Positions 19,025-27,699 of a stretch of DNA of 27,699 bases are shown piece by piece; the stretch's first letter is position 1, and each line of letters starts with the position of its first letter. The stretch is from positions 1 through 27,699 of the forward strand of contig LPNZ01007914.1 of assembly GCA_001655205.1 (NCBI GenBank), written 5' to 3'. The notes beneath the pieces are model-generated. The model did no database searches, was not told the origin of the DNA, and saw nothing but the letters and a program-made list of their open reading frames with translations. The DNA is from Lenisia limosa (lineage: Eukaryota > Breviatea). Both the position numbers and the translations under genes were made by a program.

Positions 19025-22000
19025 CTAACACACTTTGCTAATCAGGGTCGGCTTGGGGGTGCTTGGTTCTGTGGATTTCGGGGAGTCAATACCAACAATA
19101 GTCCGAATGCCTCTATCCTGTTGTCTGCATAGTGAGAGCAAGCGACTGAAGAGCAGGGAAGACACCCCACATACGACTTCCAATACGCACGGTTGGTGCT
19201 GAGGCTCTGAAGCAGGCTTTCATCTTTACTCACTACTGTCCATGTTTCAAAAAGTGGCTACATTGGTTACGGTGACCGGAATATCATCCTACTTTGACCA
19301 CAAAATCCAAGAATCCCAGCTGCGACTTGGCAATGTCCATTGTGTCTCTGTCCATGAAGGGACTGATCGGCATTCCCCGGCTTGTCTACAGTATTATGTT
19401 GCCTTCAGAACAGCCAAAAGGCTGGACCCTACCTCCTTGTCTCCTTGTGCAAAAAACTCATTGTTGATACGCTAAAAAGTCAGAATAGCACATTGTGGAC
19501 AAGACAAAGGCCCCTTCTCACAGCAGTCCACTTGGTGGTTGCCTCTGTGTTTTTCGCAACATGCCCAATATCAGCAACCTACAAGATTAACGGACGGAAA
19601 CTCCCCCAAAGGTAGACCAATAACATTACCTTTAAGGCGACACTCAGAAGAGTACACCGCTGTTTCTTCTCTGAAATGGCAACCATGTCTAATGTGATAT
19701 TAGAGAAGTCACTAGAGATACCTTCTGGACTATTGCCCCCCCCCCCCCNNNNNNNNNNNNNNNNNNNNNNNNNNNNNNNNNNNNNNNNNNNNNNNNNNNN
19801 NNNNNNNNNNNNNNNNNNNNNNNNNNNNNNNNNNNNNNNGTTGATAACACAGAAATGCTTCGCCATATCTAAAGTGTAACAGGAATTCAACTCTGTAAAA
19901 AATAGCAACACCCTGTTCGCTACCTGTTGATAGGATGAGCTCCACGAAGAGATTTCGTATCTGAAATGGTCAGTGCTGACTACAGAAAACAAAGGGTCCA
20001 CTGCGCTCACTTCGGTGTAACCGTCGGGGCCAAGATTGTCGAAGAGGCCCGCTTCCTCCATCAAGGCAATACTGACACTACAATGGTGTCTCTCCAGTGG
20101 AGACAGGTCGTTGTGTGTGATGGCTGAATTCCGTCAGACCACCGCGCAAAACACCAACCCAATTTGTTCCTTGTTGCGATGATAAAGGCGTTGTTGCATC
20201 CCGAGTGGTCAATATCATGACAAATTGCCGCGAGGAGACACGTGAAAACTGAACCGTTAACTACTTATTCGCCATTGTTTACCTTCTTGGCTTGTCAGGT
20301 GGAGTCGAATGTTGACCTAAAGAATGATAAAGAACCCAAGATAGGCATCAATCTAGCAATGAAAGCAACCCACATTAGATATCAAGGAGAAGAGAGAGGC
20401 CGTGACATCCATTGCATGTTGGACATTGTGATACGGGTTGTTCTTGTATTGTAACGAGACCTACGGGGTGGGTGACAAATAGAAATTTGTTTGAACAAAT
20501 AAAAATAAAAAACAACTATATAGTCGAACCATTTTAACAGTGAGCTGTACTATATTATATGAATTGATGGTTTGGCGCACCAGTTGGACGAAGCGGTTGA
20601 ACTGTTCAACAGTGACACCAACATCGCTGAGAACTTTGGCTGACTTCAAGAGGTACGCCGACTAGGCGGTAACGGCAATGTTATTCGGGAAAAATATCTT
20701 AGCCTCAACTGACCAATTCCACAAGATTTCCTCCTTCTTTGGCGTACTTCAACGTAGGACAGTCAAACTTCATCATTTCGGGAAGTAAGTGCCGTGCCTT
20801 TTGTGGTAATATTTTAGGTGCATATTATGTACTCTCGTGTTGAAGCAAAAAGGTGAAGGTTTCAAAGAGAGCGAAACGCAGCCCACCGTTGTCACAGTCG
20901 TCTCCGGAGTTTCAGTTCCGTGCAAATGCTCGTGAGTAACCTCATTGATGCTCAAAAGACTAAGACGAGAGGAAGGGAGGACTTTAGCCCTCTACATTGC
21001 TGAGTCCAACCAGTGAATCAGGGGCACTAACCTCATCTTGAGTTGCGTAGTTCTTCATGAGCCAGTCACGGGTCTCTTGGTCTACTTGCTAAAGATGGTC
21101 AATGTTCAGTTTGATTAGGGTAAAAGCTGCCCGGTCCTACTTTGCCATTCTGTTGAGATTGTTTGATAATGTTCATCGCACCAAGACGTTCAGACAGTTT
21201 TTTGTTTTCCTTCTGCAAATGCCTTCTTAGAAGAAACTCCGTCCGGAGCGACAGATCAAACCGACGAAAACTGACACTAATCGAATAAGATCATGGAACA
21301 ATCTTACAAGAAAATGGTGTTGAAGATCGTCATCAACATCAAGTATCCTGGACCCTCTTCTCGACTGTAGTAAGGTTCTCCGTTTTCATCTAGATTCGTT
21401 AAAACATCAACGTTCTAGATCCTCCTTACAGTACACGCTGACAGCAATAAGATAGAGATAGAGCAGGAATATGAAGAACATTGTCGGTCTAAATGGGGTA
21501 ACACATTTAATTTAGAAAAATGAATGTAAATCAACCCCAGCCCAAAACCCACTCAAAGAGAAGCTGGAAGATCAAAGGACCCGCCATTGCAGCCAATGGA
21601 TACATGACAACCTGAATGTAAGGGGAAACCGTCTCCTGAACCAACTGTTCTTGAGTCTGTGTCATCTGCTTGCGCTCCTTCAGCGTGGAAGAAATGAGGA
21701 ATAATGTCTTGAAGGTAAAACAGAAATTCTCATATTTGACTTACAGGCAAGGAAGACAAAAGCTCCATTGAGGGAAAGGACCGTTTGGTACCAGGTAATA
21801 ACTAGGCGATGGAGAAATAAGCAAAAGAAAATTGATAGTGAGAAAACAAAGAGAGATGAACAAGAAAATAAATACAAAAAACAGCACTGCCCAAACATAC
21901 GTATTCCTTTCGAGGCCCTTTTAAAAAAATGAAACTGGAAAACACAAAAAAGAGAGTAGATGCCGTATCTAAAAAGGGTAAAAGGCATTGAAATAAAGTG

Positions 22001-22959
22001 AAACCGTCAATACTTACCAAACACCAAACCCACCCAATTGCAGTGTATATCGTCTGACCGTACTTGAAACTTCGGTACAGTGCAAGGAGAGTAATTAAAA
22101 TTGCCACTACCAATGATGTCTACAACCGTAACCCTTCACATATATATACTACATATAAGTTAACATATCGAGAGAGAGCGATGGCGTCTCACCATCCCCT
22201 TACCTTGACAAGCGGGAAGATGAACTTGGATATCTTTAACTAAAGTGTCAAACAAAAGAGTGTCATGGGGGGGGGGGGGATGCTTGTNNNNNNNNNNNNN
22301 NNNNNNNNNNNNNNNNNNNNNNNNNNNNNNNNNNNNNNNNNNNNNNNNNNNNNNNNNNNNNNNNNNNNNNNNNNNNNNNNNNNNNNNNNNNNNNNNNNNN
22401 NNNNNNNNNNNNNNNTTCATATATATTGTATATATTCCAAGATAACTAATGACAAGGAAAGCTTACAAGGTGAAAATAGCGGAAGTCTTTCTCTAGCTTC
22501 CGAGAGATGTACTGGTTGAAGATATTACGAGGGTGCGGCGCGACAATTGCCGATTCGTCAAGGCCTTGGTAAATATTAACTGACAACTAGGAGGAGTATA
22601 TATATTATCCAAGCTGACACGGTACCCAACCAACTGTAAGAACTGATGCCAGTGCTGATAGTGGTGCCTTTGATGGAGGCATTATCTGATAGCCCTGTCC
22701 TATTGGAATGGGATAGTGAGACGAAGGAAGGTGCACAAGAACAAATAAGAAGATTTGAGGAACGCTCTGATATGTAATATGTTAAGGTAATAATAATAAC
22801 CCAAGTTCTTGATATTCCTCCAAGAATGATGTCTGTGATGTAATAAAAGCAATTTAACACAAGAGCCGGAAAGAATGAGAAAGTGTCCGAAAAATGACTA
22901 GCCGCCTACCTTCTTCCAAGGACTGAAGGGAGAGGGGTGATGTTTGCTGAGACACTCAT
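19025..22959 (-). CDS. Multi-pass membrane protein with coiled coil and class I cyclic-nucleotide phosphodiesterase domain
   Basis: The start ATG is 22957-22959 (MSVSANITPLPSVLGRR) and the stop is 19025-19027. The N-terminal half has several hydrophobic segments: SWLGTVSAWIIYILLLVV, SLVVAILITLLALY, VVMYPLAAMAGPLIFQLLFE, TMFFIFLLYLYLIAVSVY and GYLMLMTIFNTIFFVSF. A cytosolic coiled coil follows (FLLRRHLQKENKKLSERLGA, about 21130-21240), then the PDEase I domain. That domain has NPYHNVQHAMDVT (20401-20442), AAICHDIDHSGCNNAF with the HD at 20205-20219, NDLSPLERHHCSVS, ALKVADIGH (19561-19575), FFAQGDKE, and SPFMDRDT with SQLGFLDF. The metal-binding His, His, Asp and Asp and the purine-binding Gln are all present, so it should hydrolyse cAMP and/or cGMP at the membrane. 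Two poly-G/C-edged gaps (19749-19839 and 22288-22415) cut the gene, and the latter probably hides one N-terminal segment. The exact helix count is uncertain. Confidence 0.88.
19736..19839. other. Poly-C run (13) leading into a 91-N gap in the PDE gene
   Basis: Cs at 19736-19748 abut Ns at 19749-19839. The gap is probably intronic: the exon left of it (FSNITLDMVAISEKKQRCTL) and the one right of it (TDHFRYEISSWSSSYQ) are both interpretable. Confidence 0.9.
22267..22415. other. Poly-G run (13) beside a 128-N gap in the PDE gene
   Basis: Gs at 22267-22279 are followed by TGCTTGT lying between them and Ns from 22288 to 22415. The exons on either side read FDTLVKDIQVHLPACQ (left) and NQYISRKLEKDFRYFHL (right) on the minus strand. 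Confidence 0.9.
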
Positions 22960-23401
22960 CTTCTTCCTTTTCTATATTGGAAGGAAAACACCGCCTTTTC
23001 CAGCTGAGAGGAATGCAGAATGCTCCAGAAGGTTGTCAGAAAAACCACTCACAAATCCCCTCACTCCGCCTCAGTCGAGGGTCAAGTATTATCTGGACCT
23101 GATGGCCTCTTCTTGTGTTTCTTAGCTTCTCAATCAACAATTTCAATAAAAAGCATTGTTTGTGGAACAAAGGTTTTGCTTGTAATGGATGTATTATGAA
23201 TTGCCCTGGGGGATTCTACTTCATAATTCACTTCTACTTTTGGTAATTTCTCGGTTTTAGATGGAAAAAACAAAGCGGTAAATATCGGTCCGGTGAAACC
23301 TTGGCTCGGAATAAATCGTCTCACGCACAACTGACACGTTTTATATATATACAATGTAAACAAGGGGGGTGTCACTCCCAGTAAATATTACAAACCACAC
23401 A

Positions 23402-24072
23402 CACCATCACACCAGCCAATTTTTAAGCCAAGAGTACCAAAAAAAGACCGCAGACTGACCGACAGAAGATGAATTCGTGTCAGAGTTGGTGTATTTCCCC
23501 TGAAAAGCAGTTACTATCATATTACTGTGGTCCATTTTGCCATTTTGCTGGGTTTTTATTTCGAGGAGGAAGGAGAACGTCAGCGCAGTCCAGACAGACT
23601 TTTCCCAAACCTTCTTGTTTTTTATTGTTTTTTTTTTGTTTTTTCAGTTTTTTTCAGTTTTTTTTTTTCACCCAAGCATCATGAGAACACCGCGTTAATC
23701 AATTTCTGTTAGCTACTCTTTCTTTGATTCTTAATTAATGAATAATGTCACATATTTCAAATTCAAGCCAGATTCTACGAAAATTTTTGGAAAAGTCCGG
23801 ACTGTATGTCACTTTTCGCAAATAGAAAAAAGTTAAAAAAAGTCCGGACGGGATGTCGAATTCCCCAAAAATTTGTAAAAAAAAAATATACAGAAACTTC
23901 CTATTTAGGTAAAAATATATGTATATATTCTCATTCATCTATCTAGGGGTACGGCAGCAGACATGGAATTAAAAACACCTGGGTATACGCCACAGCTCAA
24001 AGTAACACCAGCAAAATACCTTAACACACCATCACACCAGCCAAATTCTACCATAGCACCATCACACCAGCC
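23402..24072. repeat. Three copies of a 16-bp motif CACCATCACACCAGCC
   Basis: Exact copies lie at 23402-23417, 24027-24042 and 24057-24072. The last two are 30 bp apart and run toward the N-gap at 24087. The gap may therefore hide a longer tandem array that could not be assembled. Confidence 0.7.
23795..23849. repeat. Two GTCCGGAC palindromes in matching A-rich contexts
   Basis: GTCCGGAC occurs at 23795-23802 and 23842-23849, each preceded by AAA and followed within a few bases by ATGTC. The pair lies 836 bp upstream of the PDE start. It could be a degenerate duplication or paired regulatory sites. Confidence 0.5.
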
Positions 24073-24086
24073 GTGCTGAGTGCTGG

Positions 24087-24147
24087 NNNNNNNNNNNNNN
24101 NNNNNNNNNNNNNNNNNNNNNNNNNNNNNNNNNNNNNNNNNNNNNNN
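24087..24147. other. Assembly gap, 61 N
   Basis: The gap is intergenic and follows two copies of the 16-bp CACCATCACACCAGCC motif. Confidence 0.95.
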
Positions 24148-24522
24148 CATTTCATTTCCAACAATTTACCAAATTACAAACGCCTTCAAAACGTGTGACA
24201 CATTTTCATGGCACCGATACATACACACATATAGCTACATAGCTATATACAAGACATACACTTAAAAATATATTACTAGTGAACGAGGATCATGACCATT
24301 ACACCTTCACATTAACGCCCATCATACTTGAAAGAGTCCTTGATGATGCAATTTCAATGTGAAAATACTGAATTGGGAGAAGGCTCTATATTCTGTGCCG
24401 TGTGTGTGTTTAAAATACTAGCCAATATTTAAATCTATACCGGATGACTCAAAAAATTAAATAGGCGACACTCAATGCATCTCTAATTATTTGAACAGCC
24501 CCTCCAAGATAATGAAATATAT

Positions 24523-27522
24523 CTAACAATTGACACTGAACATTGAGCTTGTACCCGTAAACTCTTTGGTCCCCTTATTGTCCTTGTAACATCCGTTGTG
24601 GATCAATTGAAAAGTGTTTCCTCTGACACACTCCGCTTTCCAACTACAAGGGTCAATGATACAACTACAAAAACAAACACGTGGCTATTACCTACCAGAG
24701 TGTAGCAAAGCTTCTTCCTTGCTTCTGAAACCACTCAAACTATTTGGTAAATATGCACTCTATTTCTTACAGTAGTGTTTGGATCAGCATCGTTAGCAAC
24801 TGTAAAACAAGAATCCTAAAAAAAATGAGATGTTCAATTTTTACATTTCCTTTGCAAGCTTGAACCTCAATGAACGAACCCCCTGGAGCAAAACAGTGTG
24901 CCGGGTGTGCTTGGTTGTTATTGCCAAAAGGGGGCAAACCTGACGTAAAAGTGGCACAAAATGTTCCATTGGTTTCAGTTACAGGGTCAGCAGCGAATCC
25001 AAATCCGTCTAAACGATAATTGCTGAGATGACTACTTTTGTGAGTTTTGTCATGTCCTGGTTTGATGTGTAGTGAAATGGTTGCGCCTTCCATGTCACGT
25101 GGAGGTGCGCCTAGACAATAAACAATAAACAACATCATATCCCAGTGAGATATAAAAATCAAGGTTGTATCTGGCCAAAGCCGTCCACACCATCACGATT
25201 ATAAGAGATATTGAATATGGTGTAATACTTATTTACCCAATTATTTGCCATAAAACTCTGGGCACAATAACAATATAGTTCTTCTCTGTTCATTTAATTA
25301 AACTTGTGGTTTGTTGTTTTGTGTCAAACCTATAACAGAATTCTCAATTTTGATTTGATTTGCAATATCCTGTGATGTTAATGCAAAATGTATACATGAT
25401 ATCTAACCTGAAAGATAGTTTGCACTGCTTGAAGCGTGTTTCCACCATAGATAGTGGAAGCGGCTTCATACCTTTAAGATCAAACAAATAGTTATGTTTC
25501 CAAACCTTTGCCCTTGATATTCCTCAAATGTCGTCAGATAGTCAGCGTACGAATTAGCCAATCCTCCAACAATTATCTAAAACATCAATTGAACAAGTGT
25601 AACCTCATTTTTTGGTATCTTCATTTCATTTGATAAGGTACTTGTCAACCTTCTTGAAAGGTAAGCCAAGAGTGAACATTACCTCCCGGCCATTGTCGTC
25701 ATTTCAAATGGAACCGCAGCAATTACTATGGGTCCAAACTAAATGTCAGAACTAGTGCCTGTTACCTGGTGAAGCTGAAAAGGTAACACTTTTGGAGTCC
25801 ACGGATACCATTTAATTTCACCAGTGTCCAACAGGATGGGTTTAGGTATCTTTGATATCAGCAGATAACATCACCTACGTGACAATGTATTTGGCTCTTT
25901 GAAGGTTTCTTGATGAAGTTTCTCAGAAGATTCCACAGCGGAGTTCCAGTCCCATTTGTTCCTAGAAGTAATACAAAAGGCTTCGAAACCTTGGTCGAAC
26001 CAGAACGTAGCCCCGGGTCCGTCTGTGGTGCCAGCAGCAAATGAGTACCTAAACAGTCAAAACAACTCCTATCTAACCCCATTGCTGCTTTGCAAAGCGA
26101 TAGATTATTTTCTTCAAATTTGAATTGAAAAGATGGCATATCAATGTATTGCAAGTAGTAGCGTAATTTGCCTTGTTACCCAATCAAAGAACCTTTGAGA
26201 ACTGGGTACGTTACCGCTTTCTTCCACCCAATATAGGCATCTTTGAATTGTTTGACAGCAGACAGATGAAGTGATTCCCATGGGTCTTCCGATTCAGCAT
26301 GTCCCTGACAAGGTGCTTATAGGTGACCATAAAATGTGACGCACTTACCCGAATCGCTGCACTTTGTTGCATTTGAACCACATTTATGGCCAAAAGTGCC
26401 ATCCTTGTGGCAGAAGGATCCTGCAATATTTGGAGTTACATCCCCCTCATTGCTACAATAACTAACGATCAACCAACAAACCTCTGAGCTGATGCCATGA
26501 CAAAGTCACAATGTCCAATTGGAACCTCTTTGCAGATTTGCCTTTCAAACATCAAGCTTGCCAGTCCTAGTGTCATAGCGTTAAATAAACCTTTATTATC
26601 ACTAGATATCAATTTATTTGTGTTGGGTAAACTTACCCCGTGCACAGGATACCTTAAAATTACCACAAAGTGGGCTTACCAGTTGATTAGACCAATTGGT
26701 TTTCCATCCTCAAGGTCAAATCTGAATGTAACCTCGAGTTATTCTACCTTAGCATCTGATTGACAGTGTCAACATTCGACTTGAAGAGGTCTCTCTCCTA
26801 CAGATAAAAAGTTGATTGTGTCATACTGCCTTTGGATTGAGGAGATATGATGTTGGCGATCTTGACACTCCGATCAACTCACTCCCTTGGTTAGAGAACA
26901 TTTTGACGGTACCCCGGTCTCTCTTGATATAAGCCTTTTGAGTCAGTTGTTGTAAACATTGTCACTAACATAACACCATCAAACCGTAATAACACTCCTG
27001 CAAATGCCTCGAACTACTGTCCAGAAATGTTGCTTGTGGAACCCCAGCATACTCAAGTTATACATGAGATCCCAAGACAGCCCTCCAGGACCTTGACGAT
27101 GATACTTGATAAGCACCATAACTTACTGGCGTGGGTATGAGTTGCAGCAATCATCAGATTACCATCCCCAATTTCAGGTACTAAACTTGAAACCAACTGC
27201 GTGACCTTTCGTTTGATAGATTCAAATGAACTACAAAGCTCCACAGAAACATAAACCATCTAATGGGGTGAAAACAGAGTTCCCAAACTGTGGTGTTTCC
27301 ATCGTTGATTGAGAACGCGCGTGACCAGAGCCTGGTATGGATACCTGTAGATCATCACATTATTTTGTTCTTACCTCCTGTTTTCTGTGAAGGAGATGCA
27401 TATCCCATCATTCCCACTAAAGCATGAAACACACAAACATCATACCATCCCCAGCAGGACCAGTTATATCACTCATATGGGTGCCAATTAAATAGATCCC
27501 ATTTGCAGCATCGGCACGACTC
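24523..27522 (-). CDS. Neutral ceramidase (5' exon(s) outside or unseen)
   Basis: Neutral ceramidases hydrolyse the amide bond of ceramide to sphingosine and fatty acid, usually at the cell surface, in secretions or in the endomembrane system. The first exon seen starts at 27522 after an acceptor: SRADAANGIYLIGTHMSDIT, GPAGDVGMMGYASP. Family landmarks follow in order: THTHASPGG (split by an intron near 27126), SRSPTSYLLNPK, ERDLFKSNVD, INWYPVHGVS (split by the intron 26653-26679), LISSDNKG, EGDVTPN, a Cys-rich loop, YSFAAGTTDGPGATFWFDQG, IPKPILLDTG, PFEMTTMAGRRL, GGLANSYADYLTTFEEYQGQ, RYEAASTIYGG and FTGTSSMFSVNC before the stop at 24523-24525. The catalytic motif usually reads GDVSPN; here it is GDVTPN (Thr codon 26434-26436). 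The signal-peptide exon is missing. Introns are mostly 20-36 nt, plus one of several hundred nt holding a dispersed repeat. Confidence 0.93.
25164..25265. repeat. Dispersed intronic repeat, copy 2 (about 100 bp)
   Basis: This matches 6474-6571 on the same strand. It lies in the long ceramidase intron between the exon ending NTLQAVQTIFQ and the one containing APPRDMEGATISL. Both copies are in introns of minus-strand genes, so both have the same orientation relative to transcription. Confidence 0.8.
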
Positions 27523-27560
27523 CTATGAAGATAAGGATGTAAGGTCACTTATGAAACGAA

Positions 27561-27653
27561 CATATATAATATATATCGATATATGATAAATATATCATAT
27601 ATATAGTATATCATATCTATATAATATATGATATGTATATATATATATATATA
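27561..27653. repeat. AT-rich (TA)n tract
   Basis: About 93 bp of almost pure A/T with several ATATAT/GATATAT inversions able to fold back. It lies upstream of the first visible ceramidase exon, in an intron or the 5' flank. Confidence 0.85.
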
Positions 27654-27663
27654 AGTGGCCGAG

Positions 27664-27699
27664 TTTGGCCTTGACCGCGTATTTGGCCTTGACCGCGTA
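27664..27699. repeat. 18-bp perfect tandem repeat at the window edge
   Basis: TTTGGCCTTGACCGCGTA occurs twice back to back (27664-27681 and 27682-27699) and the sequence stops at the end of the second copy. On the minus strand the repeat is an open frame reading YAVKAK twice. The scaffold may end in a longer array. Confidence 0.85.

Larger units (their letters stand above)
22960..24522. other. Intergenic region: PDE promoter side and downstream of ceramidase
   Basis: No gene is supported in this 1.56-kb stretch. It includes the PDE 5' leader and promoter, a T-rich tract near 23612-23672, three copies of a 16-bp motif, a pair of GTCCGGAC palindromes, a 61-N gap at 24087-24147, and AT-rich sequence before the ceramidase stop. 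A minus-strand frame at 23130-23375 is open for 81 codons but has no recognisable features. Confidence 0.55.

Noticed and set aside
21680-22113. Two overlapping hydrophobic open frames as separate membrane genes
   Set aside because: They are alternative frames over exons and introns of the PDE membrane module; only one can be coding at each place.
23130-23375. Minus-strand frame of 81 codons as a small gene upstream of the PDE
   Set aside because: No recognisable family, no clear promoter or splice structure, and low-complexity surroundings; kept as intergenic.
23469-23684. Plus-strand frame ending in a Phe-rich tail
   Set aside because: The Phe run comes only from a poly-T tract; no other coding evidence.

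Overview
The window is a gapped piece of eukaryotic nuclear DNA, probably a whole draft scaffold. It opens in a poly-G run, has nine N-runs, and ends inside a tandem repeat. The genes are intron-rich. Many introns are only 20-36 nt long, with repeated cases of exactly 27 nt, a CTAAC/CTGAC/TTGAC-like branch site just before the AG, and GTRAGT or GTTTGN donors. Simple open-frame reading therefore misleads: many in-frame TAG triplets are 3' ends of tiny introns. Joining exons across them gives recognisable proteins. A CFAP46-like axonemal gene implies a flagellated or ciliated cell. I cannot place the species; a unicellular protist or a zoosporic opisthokont relative would fit.

Layout: (1) bases 1-13870, minus strand: a huge CFAP46/FAP46-like gene (flagellar central-apparatus TPR protein). 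Its start is at 13870 and its 3' end runs off the left edge. Its introns hold a 100-bp hAT-type MITE, several short tandem repeats and one copy of a dispersed repeat. (2) 13871-14122: a compact divergent promoter region. (3) 14123-15079, plus: a thioredoxin-fold protein with a WCGPC active site. (4) 15111-15325, plus: a 51-residue SAP/MANF-C-like protein, followed by a doubtful two-helix membrane ORF. (5) 15802-18709, plus: a membrane protein with two transmembrane helices, an ectodomain, and a C-terminal domain that resembles a degenerate class III nucleotide cyclase. (6) 19025-22959, minus: a multi-pass membrane protein with a coiled coil and a complete class I cyclic-nucleotide phosphodiesterase domain. 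(7) 22960-24522: intergenic, low complexity and small repeats. (8) 24523-27522, minus: a neutral ceramidase missing its 5' exon(s), followed by AT-rich DNA and an 18-bp tandem repeat at the edge.

Genes 5 and 6 lie tail to tail, about 315 bp apart. They look like a membrane cyclic-nucleotide signalling pair: a receptor with a cyclase-like output domain and a membrane phosphodiesterase. This is the best candidate for an undescribed system here. The second strong signal is the intron biology: very small introns, three consecutive 28-nt GT...AG units directly before an exon, and mobile or dispersed elements inside the few long introns.
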